Source: an uncultured Clostridia bacterium
GTDB taxonomy: Bacteria > Bacillota > Clostridia > TANB77 > CAG-508
Reading direction: 5' to 3'
DNA length: 64,000 bases
NCBI GenBank assembly: GCA_934183325.1
Contig: CAKPSH010000004.1
Location: forward strand, 1-64,000
A model generated the notes under the pieces. The model was not told the origin of the DNA. It saw only the letters and a program-made list of their open reading frames with translations, and made no database searches. Below, piece by piece: positions 9,209 to 15,929 of the stretch. A program made the translations under genes and the position numbers. How positions within the stretch are numbered: position 1 is the stretch's first letter; the number at the start of each line of letters is the position of its first letter.

Positions 9209-11017
9209 ATGAAATTACAATATTTAATAATAATTTTTTTAGCAATAATGTTACCAATAGTATTAGTTTTATCACAATATATAGGTATACAGATTGACAC
9301 AATTGCATTGAAAAATAAGTATGATGCAGCTTTACTTGGGTCAACATTTGATATGATGGCAGCATTTGAGATTAACACAAGAAATGTATCTAATTCAGAT
9401 GCTATAGGAGAAGAAATAAGAGAGCTGGAGGCAGTTATTAACACCTTTAGTAATAGTTTAGCATCTAGTTTGGGAATTACAGGAACAGCCACTGATTATA
9501 TTTTAAGCCGTGTTCCAGCATTAGTATTTTGCTTATATGATGGATATTATTTATATACACCAACAAGTGATAGCAATGATCAAAAACTAAAGCCTTATGT
9601 GTATTATACTAAAACATATAAAAATGGAACCGATACAGATATAACAATAGCATATTCTTTAGATAATTATGTTTCAATATATGGAACATATAGTGGAAAT
9701 AAAATATCTGAATCTGGATATTTGATTGTATGTGATAATGATAAAGGTGTATCTGTATCAAACGACTTTGCTTATGTATCAAATTTGGATTCAAGTAATA
9801 ATGTCAAGTATGATGTAATTCAGGGAACAATAACATATAAAGGAACAGAAATAACAAAAGAAACATTATTTGAGAATAAACCATCAAAAGAGGTACCAGG
9901 AACAATTGATGTAAATCAAAAAGAAGAAACAACAGATGCAATGGTATATTATTATGAAGCTTATAGATTTACACAGATATATAACAAAGCAATAAGCAGT
10001 TTAAAGACTGAAGATAAAAATAAATTGTTAATAAATACAAATAATGATCCTGAAAGTTCAACATCTAAATTTATGGATGAAAAAATTGATATAATCAAGG
10101 AAACGTTAACCAAAGGTATTGAAGAGGCAATATATCAATATAAGGGAGGTACATCAGGAGAATTTGAAATTCCTCAATTAACAGGAGAAGATTGGGATAA
10201 AATACTAAATGATATTTCAATTATATCATTTATGATGGATGTTCCATTAAACAATATGAAATCATATAATAAATATGTAATTGTTAATAGTACAACAAAT
10301 CAAAAATATATAAGTCCAAAATCTATTGATTTTATTGGTTATAATACAAACAATGATAGCTTAGGCTTTTACCATAAAATTACATGCAAGGACTTAGTAA
10401 ATGATATTCAAAATGGAACAATAAGTAATATTATAGGATATGCATCAGTAGATTTTGAAAGATATAAGATGGAATATGAAAATAACAATGGAATAACATC
10501 ATATGCTTATTATTATAAACATAGAGAATATGGAGGTTATGAATGTGAAGTAGGTTCAATAAAAAAAGTAAATGTTGCTGAAATAGAACAATATTTAACT
10601 AAAAATTTTCCTAATTTAGATCAAAATGCAAGAAAGTTTATATTAAAATCTTATTATTCTGCAGTGGGAAGGATAAGGATAAGATTAACAAAGGCATCAT
10701 CATATATTAGAATGTCAAACTCATATTCAATGGTATTTGGAGATAATAATACAAAAAAATGTAAAGTGCATTTTGATAGCAATAATGGATATTTTAGTGG
10801 TACTGCAAGTACAAATTCAAATTATGGAAGAGTTAATATCCAAACAGCATATCCAACAAAAGCAGGACAAAGTTTTATAGGATGGAAGTCAACAGCAAGT
10901 ACATCAACAGGAATAACAATAAAACCAAATAGTATTTTATATTATAACGAAATAGGAAATGGAAATGGGGGAACATTAGATATAAATTTAAGAGCAGAAT
11001 ATACTGCTAGTAATTAA
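9209..11017 (+). CDS. Large exported protein with N-terminal anchor and C-terminal InlB-like module
   Basis: A 602-residue protein that I do not recognise by name. The first ~25 residues are a single hydrophobic segment directly after a two-residue basic start (MKLQYLIIIFLAIMLPIVLV), as in TadE/TadG-type pseudopilins or uncleaved anchors. The remainder is extracytoplasmic, rich in Tyr, Asn, Thr and Ser. The last ~90 residues (CKVHFDSNNGYFSG ... AGQSFIGWKSTAS ... LRAEY) resemble a single InlB B-repeat, as in the gene at 1297. It interrupts the usual sigE-sigG order, has its own ribosome binding site (CGAAAGG) and is followed by a strong terminator, so sigG must have its own promoter. A surface structure or spore-surface role is possible but inferred. 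Confidence 0.65.
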   Translation: MKLQYLIIIFLAIMLPIVLVLSQYIGIQIDTIALKNKYDAALLGSTFDMMAAFEINTRNVSNSDAIGEEIRELEAVINTFSNSLASSLGITGTATDYILSRVPALVFCLYDGYYLYTPTSDSNDQKLKPYVYYTKTYKNGTDTDITIAYSLDNYVSIYGTYSGNKISESGYLIVCDNDKGVSVSNDFAYVSNLDSSNNVKYDVIQGTITYKGTEITKETLFENKPSKEVPGTIDVNQKEETTDAMVYYYEAYRFTQIYNKAISSLKTEDKNKLLINTNNDPESSTSKFMDEKIDIIKETLTKGIEEAIYQYKGGTSGEFEIPQLTGEDWDKILNDISIISFMMDVPLNNMKSYNKYVIVNSTTNQKYISPKSIDFIGYNTNNDSLGFYHKITCKDLVNDIQNGTISNIIGYASVDFERYKMEYENNNGITSYAYYYKHREYGGYECEVGSIKKVNVAEIEQYLTKNFPNLDQNARKFILKSYYSAVGRIRIRLTKASSYIRMSNSYSMVFGDNNTKKCKVHFDSNNGYFSGTASTNSNYGRVNIQTAYPTKAGQSFIGWKSTASTSTGITIKPNSILYYNEIGNGNGGTLDINLRAEYTASN

Positions 11018-11027
11018 AATAAAGTAT

Positions 11028-11073
11028 AAAAGTCATTATTTAGTAAATAATATTACTAAATAATGACTTTTTT
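11028..11073 (+). terminator. Rho-independent terminator
   Basis: A 19-bp perfect stem (core GTCATTATTTAGTAA) with a 6-nt loop, the 3' arm running into TTTTTT. It separates the 602-residue gene from sigG. Confidence 0.92.
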
Positions 11074-11088
11074 AATACTTTATTTAAA

Positions 11089-11289
11089 TTAATCCGATAG
11101 CTGTATTAGAAAATCAAATAGTTCTCTTACATAAAAGAAAGGAGGAGTTTATAGTTATGATAAAAAAGGTTTTACCTTAATGTACGAACGAAGTGAGTTA
11201 CAGAAAGTTAATCCGATAGCTGTATCAAAAAATTAAATAGTTCTCTTACATAAAAGAAGGGAGGTTTTTAAGTTATGATAAAAAAGGTT
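11089..11289 (+). repeat. Tandem duplication of the sigG leader and start, with a 7-codon decoy ORF
   Basis: Two direct copies, 11089-11171 and 11208-11289, about 85 percent alike. Each begins TTAATCCGATAGCTGTAT, continues with AGTTCTCTTACATAAAAGAA, a G-rich ribosome binding site (GGAGG or GGGAGG) and ATGATAAAAAAGGTT. In the second copy this is the real sigG start (11275). In the first copy the ATG at 11157 opens a 7-codon ORF (MIKKVLP, stop at 11178-11180). The 36 nt between the copies carry ACGAACGAAGTGAGT. The first copy may be a relic of a partial duplication or may act as a translated leader. Confidence 0.8.
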
Positions 11290-12050
11290 GAAATTTGTGG
11301 TGTTAATACTGCAAAGTTACCCATATTATCAAATCAAGAAAAAAAGGAACTATTAATAAAAACAAAAAATGGAGATTTAGAAGCAAGAGAAAAACTAATA
11401 CAAGGAAATTTAAGATTAGTACTAAGTGTTATTCAAAGATTTAATCGGAAGAGGAGAATCAGCAGACGATTTATTTCAAGTAGGTTGTGTGGGATTAATA
11501 AAAGCTATAGATAATTTTGATATAACACAAGATGTACAATTCAGCACATATCGGAGTACCGATGATAATTGGAGAAATAAGAAGATATTTAAGAGATAAT
11601 AATCCAATAAGAGTAAGCCGTTCGGTGAGAGATTTAGCCTATAAAGCAATTCAAGTAAAAGATAGTATAACAAAAGAAAAAGGGGCAGAGCCAACAATAG
11701 AAGAAATAGCAAAAGCTCTTAATGTAAAAATAGATGAAATAATGTTAAGCTTTGATGCAATACAAATACCAATTTCCTTACAAGAACCAGTATATAAAGA
11801 TGGAACAGAAAATATATATGTAATGGATCAGGTAAAAGATAATAAAAATACAGATGAAAAATGGACAGAAGATTTAAGCATAGCAGAATCTATGAAAAGA
11901 CTAAATGAAAGAGAAAAAGATATAATAAATAGAAGATTTTTCGAAGGAAGAACACAAATGGAAGTAGCAGAAGAGATAGGAATATCACAAGCACAAGTAT
12001 CAAGAATTGAAAAAAGTGCAATTTCAAGAATAAAGAAAAACTATAAATAA
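11275..12050 (+). CDS. sigG: Sporulation sigma factor sigma-G, encoded in three frames joined by two +1 shifts at CGG
   Basis: Forespore-specific late sigma factor. Three consecutive frames make one 257-residue protein matching Bacillus SigG along its length: KVEICGVNTAKLP and RLVLSVIQRFN in frame 1 (57 codons), GRGESADDLFQVGC to DVQFSTY in frame 2 (35 codons), and GVPMIIGEIRRYLRDNNP through the region 4 motif ISQAQVSRIEKS in frame 3 (165 codons). Each junction is an in-frame CGG (11446 and 11552). Omitting its C restores the frame and places Gly in the product. Without shifting, translation ends at 11514 after 79 residues. The rest of the gene shows no decay, which argues against a pseudogene. 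Start: GGGAGG is 11 nt before the ATG. The identity is certain; how the shift is made is inferred. Confidence 0.93.
11446..11448 (+). other. CGG frameshift site 1 of sigG
   Basis: Codon 58 in the starting frame. Context TTT AAT CGG AAG. Reading AAT, skipping C and continuing GGA AGA GGA GAA gives FN-GRGE, matching the FNNRGE segment of sigma-G proteins. In the zero frame the next residues (RKRRISRRF) have no similarity to sigma factors. Confidence 0.88.
11552..11554 (+). other. CGG frameshift site 2 of sigG
   Basis: 35 codons after the first shift, in that frame. Context ACA TAT CGG AGT. Skipping C gives STY-GVPMIIGEIRR, where other sigma-G and sigma-F proteins have STYAVP. The unshifted frame stops at 11597-11599. 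Confidence 0.88.
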
Positions 12051-12056
12051 TTAGAA

Positions 12057-12097
12057 CCTAAGAATAGCAATGAATTATTGATATTCTTAGGCTTTTA
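12057..12097 (+). terminator. sigG terminator
   Basis: CCTAAGAATA pairs with TATTCTTAGG across a 15-nt loop containing a short inner GCAAT/ATTG helix. CTTTT follows. Confidence 0.75.
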
Positions 12098-12196
12098 TAA
12101 ATTTTAAAACAATAAAATTTAAATCATATAAAAAATACATGTGAATTTTGCAACAAAAAACAATAATAGGAATATAATTATAAAAAGGAGAAATTT

Positions 12197-12431
12197 ATGG
12201 CTAAAAAAGGTTTAGATTTTAAACATAAAGAAGTAATAAGCATGAAAGATGGAAAGAGATTACGGGTATGTACAAGATGTAACTGCAGATTTTGAAACAG
12301 GTAAAATAACATCTATAATAGTTCCAGGAAGTTTAAACAAATTAAATATATTTTCAAGTAATAATGAAATGATAATAAAATGGGAGCAAATAAAATGTAT
12401 AGGTGATGATATTATACTAGTAGAAGTATAA
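12197..12431 (+). CDS. ylmC: YlmC/YmxH family PRC-barrel sporulation protein, with one +1 shift at CGG
   Basis: A small PRC-barrel protein of the YlmC/YmxH family, commonly next to sigG in spore formers; its exact role is unknown. Codons 1-22 (from ATG 12197, after AAAAAGGAG) give the N-terminus ending VISMKDGKRL. At the in-frame CGG (12263-12265), skipping C gives GYVQDVTADFETGKIT and continues for 55 codons to the end, 77 residues in all. The joined sequence has the family pattern KEVI-x(2)-KDGxRLGY-(V/I)-x-D. The zero frame ends 11 codons after the CGG begins. The gene converges on bofA with adjoining stop codons and no terminator between them. Confidence 0.9.
12263..12265 (+). other. CGG frameshift site of ylmC
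   Basis: Codon 23. Context AGA TTA CGG GTA. Skipping C reads GGG TAT GTA, giving the near-invariant RLGY segment of the family. The first glycine codon here is GGG, showing that the downstream triplet is not always GGA. Confidence 0.88.
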
Positions 12432-12692
12432 TTAAACTAAAAGTTGAATGAGACTTAATAAAATTGCACCAGGTATGCCTAAAAGACTTACAAAAAGAAT
12501 GGTAATAAAATTAAGTCCAATATGAAACGAAAAATAACCACCAATAAAATTAATAATAAATATTATTAATGCACCAATTACAGAATTTGCAACAAGTTTA
12601 ATAACAAACTTTAATGGCACAATAAAAATTCTACATAATATAAATAAAATACACAAACCAGATATATAACCAATTAATGTATAAAAATCCAA
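12432..12692 (-). CDS. bofA: Pro-sigma-K processing regulator BofA-like protein
   Basis: An 86-residue polytopic membrane protein of the BofA family. In Bacillus, BofA sits in the outer forespore membrane with SpoIVFA and holds back the SpoIVFB protease until the forespore signal (SpoIVB) arrives. Two or three hydrophobic segments are visible, with the family's C-terminal pattern GLNFITILFVSLLGIPGAILL. On the minus strand GAGGTGAT lies 7 nt before a TTG at 12692, the preferred start; the GTG at 12701 would overlap the ribosome binding site. It lies downstream of yaaL, the same pair order as in B. subtilis. A long inverted repeat surrounds its ribosome binding site. Confidence 0.85.
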   Translation of the reverse strand: MDFYTLIGYISGLCILFILCRIFIVPLKFVIKLVANSVIGALIIFIINFIGGYFSFHIGLNFITILFVSLLGIPGAILLSLIQLLV

Positions 12693-12736
12693 GCTAATCA
12701 CCTCATGATAAATATTATGAGAAAGCTTGGATTTTT
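12683..12736 (-). promoter_or_regulatory. Long inverted repeat enclosing the bofA ribosome binding site
   Basis: A perfect 13-bp inverted repeat (AAAAATCCAAGCT / AGCTTGGATTTTT) separated by 28 nt. On the minus-strand transcript the 3' arm contains the bofA TTG start and the loop contains GAGGTGAT. It is followed by U-rich sequence, so it could be an intrinsic terminator-like attenuator between yaaL and bofA, or a structure controlling bofA translation. Confidence 0.55.
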
Positions 12737-12749
12737 AGAACATATAAAT

Positions 12750-13025
12750 TTAGACAACTTTACGGTCATCTTCATAAAATTTTAATTCTAATTGTTTAAT
12801 TCTATCAAGAATAATGCCTCTATTTTTTGCTTTCTTTAATAAGAAATCTAATTTTGATTTTGTAGCTTTAATATGATAAGAATAATAATCTATAAGTTCA
12901 CCTTCAGCATAATCATAATTATTCATTGCACTTAATAATTCATTTTGAGTTTTAAAAATCGAATATATAAGATCTAAATTTGAATAAATAATTTCATCTT
13001 CTTTAGAATATTTGAAGAGATTCAT
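12750..13025 (-). CDS. yaaL: YaaL-like DUF2508 protein
   Basis: A 91-residue, entirely helical soluble protein rich in Glu, Lys, Asp and Tyr, matching the DUF2508 (YaaL) family in size and position. In B. subtilis yaaL lies directly upstream of bofA, as here. Characteristic stretches are MNNYDYAEGELIDYYSYHIKA and SKLDFLLKKAKNRGI. Its function is unknown. A CGGAGG-type ribosome binding site lies before ATG 13025. Upstream, AACTATAT / ATATAGTT forms an inverted repeat that could be an operator between this gene and the divergent hprT promoter. Confidence 0.75.
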   Translation of the reverse strand: MNLFKYSKEDEIIYSNLDLIYSIFKTQNELLSAMNNYDYAEGELIDYYSYHIKATKSKLDFLLKKAKNRGIILDRIKQLELKFYEDDRKVV

Positions 13026-13097
13026 ATATGTACCTCCGAAAAACTATATTTATTAATATAGTTTATACAAAAAAAAGTAATTTATTCATAAAAAACA

Positions 13098-13126
13098 TTG
13101 AAAAGTTGTCATAATTATTGTATAAT
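13098..13126 (+). promoter_or_regulatory. Sigma-A promoter for hprT-uvrC
   Basis: TTGAAA (13098-13103), 17-bp spacer, TATAAT (13121-13126), about 50 nt before the hprT start. Confidence 0.7.
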
Positions 13127-13174
13127 TGACACATCCAAGATTTAATTAAAAATTTGAGAAGGGAAATGTTATAT

Positions 13175-13693
13175 ATGGAAGAAAAATTCAAAGTACTAAT
13201 CAGTCAAGAAGAAATCCAAAAAAGATTATACGAATTAGCAGAACAACTTGATAAAGATTATGAAGGAAAAGAAATAACAGTTATATGTGTAATGAGAGGA
13301 GCAGCATTTTTTACAGTAGATTTAACATTAAAAATGAAAACAAAAATGAAATATGAATTCTTAACAATTTCAAGTTATGAAGGAATGGAAAGTACAGGAA
13401 AGATAACATTAAGAAATGGATTAAGAGAATCTATAGAGGGACAAGATGTTTTAATACTAGAAGATATTATTGATACAGGAAGAAGTATGACATATTTATT
13501 AAAATATTTAAAAGAGCAAAATCCAAAAAGTATAAAAGTTTGCACTTTTGCAGATAAAGTAAGTAGACGTGAATTTCAAGTACCAATAGATTATATTGGA
13601 TTTGAAGTACCAGATAAATATATTGTAGGATATGGATTTGATATAGATAACTGTTATAGAAATTTACCATATGTAGCATATGTAGAGGAGTAA
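13175..13693 (+). CDS. hprT: Hypoxanthine phosphoribosyltransferase
   Basis: A 172-residue purine salvage enzyme that makes IMP or GMP from hypoxanthine or guanine and PRPP. Visible signatures are VICVMRGAAFF (PPi loop), LTISSYEGMES (flexible catalytic loop region), the PRPP motif VLILEDIIDTGRSM near residue 95, and the C-terminal purine-binding DKYIVGYGFD. The length is normal. Two upstream in-frame starts (TTG 13154, ATG 13166) lie in or against AGAAGGG; ATG 13175 has a spacing of 11 and begins MEEKFKVLIS, like other Hpt proteins. It is co-transcribed with uvrC, 3 nt downstream. Confidence 0.95.
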   Translation: MEEKFKVLISQEEIQKRLYELAEQLDKDYEGKEITVICVMRGAAFFTVDLTLKMKTKMKYEFLTISSYEGMESTGKITLRNGLRESIEGQDVLILEDIIDTGRSMTYLLKYLKEQNPKSIKVCTFADKVSRREFQVPIDYIGFEVPDKYIVGYGFDIDNCYRNLPYVAYVEE

Positions 13694-13696
13694 AAG

Positions 13697-15490
13697 TTGT
13701 TTAACATAGAGGAAGAACTAAAAAAATTGCCAGGTAAACCAGGTGTATATATTATGCATGATAAAGATGATAATATAATATACGTAGGAAAAGCAATATC
13801 CTTAAAGAATAGAGTAAGACAATATTTTAGAAAAAATAATAAAACAGCAAGAATAGAAAAAATGGTCTCATTAGTAGACCATTTTGAATATATTGTTGTA
13901 GAAAACGAGGCTGAAGCTTTAATATTAGAGTGTAATCTAATAAAAAAGAATAGGCCTAAATTTAATGTCCTTTTAAAAGATGATAAAACATATCCTTATA
14001 TAAAAATAGACATAAATGCACCATATCCAAATGTATTTATAACAAGAAAAATAATAAAAGATGGTTCAAAATATTTTGGACCATATGCAAATCCTGGAAG
14101 TGCAAAAGAAATGGTGGATTTTATAAGGGAAAGATTTAAAATTAGACAATGTAAAAATTTTAAATCAAATAAAAGAGCATGCCTAAATTACCATATAGGA
14201 AGATGTTTAGGACCTTGTGTAAATAATGTACCTAGAGAAAAATATATGGAACAAATTCATCAGATAGAAATGCTTTTAGAAGGAAAAATTGATAAAGTAA
14301 TAAATACATTAAAAAAAGAAATGAATACAGCAGCTATTAATCAGAATTATGAACTAGCAGCAGAAATAAGAGATAGAATCCAAGCAATTGAGAATATTTC
14401 ACAGAAACAAAAAGTTTCAAATACAAATATTAATGATATTGATGTTATAGGTGTAGCAAAAAATGAGCTAGTGGTTTGTATAGAAGTATTTTTTGTTCGT
14501 GGAAGTAAGATGATAGGAAGAGAACACTTTTTCTTTGATAATTTAAAAGATATGGAAGAAAAAGAAATTTTATCAGGATTTGTAAAGCAATATTATATGA
14601 ATAATTTGAATATTCCTTCAAAGATAATGCTTAGAGAAGAGATTGAAGATAAAGAAAGTGTTGAACAATGGCTTACAAATAGTGCAGGAAAAAAAGTAGA
14701 ATTAAAATCTCCACAAAAGGGAGAAAAATTAAGATTTATAGAAATGGCAGAACAAAATGCACGCATAACATTAAATAATAGAGAACAAGATAAATATGAT
14801 ATTTTAACAGAATTAAAAGAAAAGCTAGAATTAGAAAAATTACCACGAAAGATTGAAAGCTATGATATATCACATATTTCGGGAACATTTATGGTAGCAG
14901 GAATGTGTGTTATGAAAGATGGAAAAATAAATAAAAGTTTATCAAGAAGATTTCGAATAAAAACAGTCTTTGGAGTGGATGACCCAAAATGTATGGAAGA
15001 AGTAGTTACTAGAAGATTGAGCCATTCAATAGAAAATCCTAATGGAGGTTTTGGAGAGTTGCCGGATTTAATACTAGCAGATGGTGGCATAACACAGATT
15101 AGAGCAATAAAAAGGGCAGTAAATAAATACAATATAGATATACCTGTTTATGGAATGGTAAAAAATGATAAGCATCAAACCAGAGCTTTAGTAGGAGAAG
15201 ACAGAGTAGAAATAAAGATATCAGAAAAATTATTTAATGTAATAACTGCATTTCAAGATGCAGTGCATGATACTGCAATTGAATATCATAGAAAATTAAG
15301 AGAACAAGCAATAACACAATCAGAGTTAGATGAAATAAATGGAATTGGAGAAAAAAAGAAAGAAGCATTATTTAAGAAATTTGGAACTATTGAAAACATA
15401 AAAAATAAAACAGTAGAAGAACTAACAGAAGTAAAAGGAATAGATGAAAAATTAGCAAAAAAAATAATTGAAGAATTAAATAATAATTAA
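13697..15490 (+). CDS. uvrC: Excinuclease ABC subunit C
   Basis: A 597-residue dual-incision nuclease of nucleotide excision repair. The GIY-YIG domain is at residues 1-95 (KPGVYIMHDKDDNIIYVGKA). A Cys cluster follows (CKNFKSNKRACLNYHIGRCLGPC, residues ~155-180). The UVR motif (NYELAAEIRDRI) is near residue 220, the RNase H-like endonuclease domain is at ~375-530 (ESYDISHISGT, LADGGITQ) and a C-terminal tandem helix-hairpin-helix is at ~540-597. It starts with TTG at 13697; GAGGAG inside the end of hprT gives 6-nt spacing, so translation is probably coupled. It uses CGC and CGT arginine codons, but no CGG. Confidence 0.96.
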   Translation: MFNIEEELKKLPGKPGVYIMHDKDDNIIYVGKAISLKNRVRQYFRKNNKTARIEKMVSLVDHFEYIVVENEAEALILECNLIKKNRPKFNVLLKDDKTYPYIKIDINAPYPNVFITRKIIKDGSKYFGPYANPGSAKEMVDFIRERFKIRQCKNFKSNKRACLNYHIGRCLGPCVNNVPREKYMEQIHQIEMLLEGKIDKVINTLKKEMNTAAINQNYELAAEIRDRIQAIENISQKQKVSNTNINDIDVIGVAKNELVVCIEVFFVRGSKMIGREHFFFDNLKDMEEKEILSGFVKQYYMNNLNIPSKIMLREEIEDKESVEQWLTNSAGKKVELKSPQKGEKLRFIEMAEQNARITLNNREQDKYDILTELKEKLELEKLPRKIESYDISHISGTFMVAGMCVMKDGKINKSLSRRFRIKTVFGVDDPKCMEEVVTRRLSHSIENPNGGFGELPDLILADGGITQIRAIKRAVNKYNIDIPVYGMVKNDKHQTRALVGEDRVEIKISEKLFNVITAFQDAVHDTAIEYHRKLREQAITQSELDEINGIGEKKKEALFKKFGTIENIKNKTVEELTEVKGIDEKLAKKIIEELNNN

Positions 15491-15492
15491 TT

Positions 15493-15544
15493 AAAAAACG
15501 TAGAATATAGACCAAAAATGGTTGAAGATAATTCTACGTTTTTG
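15493..15544 (+). terminator. hprT-uvrC terminator
   Basis: AAAAACGTAGAAT pairs with ATTCTACGTTTTT around an inner hairpin (ACCAAAAATGGT). The 3' arm ends in a T-run. Confidence 0.85.
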
Positions 15545-15680
15545 TTATTTATTTTAATAAAAGGTTATAAAAAGAAAAAAATATAAAAAAACAGCAGTAA
15601 AATAGCAAAAACACTGAAAAATAAAAGTAATTATTAAGAATATTTTTTCATATATATTTAATATAAAAGGAGTGAATAAT

Positions 15681-15821
15681 ATGAAAAAATTTTTAAAAAA
15701 TATAAATAGAATAAAAAGAAACAAGGTGCTATCAACAGCAATAATATTATTTATTGGAAGTATAGTAGTAAATTCTATTTTAGTATATAGTTTTGTACAA
15801 GTTGTATCAAGGATATATTAA
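15681..15821 (+). CDS. 46-residue single-pass membrane peptide
   Basis: ATG 15681 is preceded by AAAAGGAGTGAATAAT (good spacing) and ends at TAA 15819-15821. The peptide has a strongly basic N-terminus (MKKFLKNINRIKRNK) followed by one hydrophobic helix (AIILFIGSIVVNSILVYSF), typical of a small inner-membrane protein. I do not recognise a family. It lies alone between the uvrC terminator and the dnaE promoter. The ribosome binding site and codon use support a real gene. Confidence 0.55.
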   Translation: MKKFLKNINRIKRNKVLSTAIILFIGSIVVNSILVYSFVQVVSRIY

Positions 15822-15853
15822 GAGGACTCTATTTTATAGAGATAAAATGTCAA

Positions 15854-15882
15854 TGGACAAATTATGCAAATTGTGATAATAT
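15854..15882 (+). promoter_or_regulatory. Probable sigma-A promoter for dnaE
   Basis: TGGACA (15854-15859), 17-bp spacer, TAATAT (15877-15882), about 50 nt before the dnaE start. Confidence 0.5.
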
Positions 15883-15929
15883 AAATAAAATTTATGAGAA
15901 ATAAATACATAGAAGGAGATATTATAGCA

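Noticed and set aside
11275..12050. sigG as a pseudogene
   Set aside because: Apart from the two single-base joints the coding sequence is intact and conserved to the end, the ribosome binding site and terminator are intact, and the joints follow the same CGG rule as in ylmC and spoIID.
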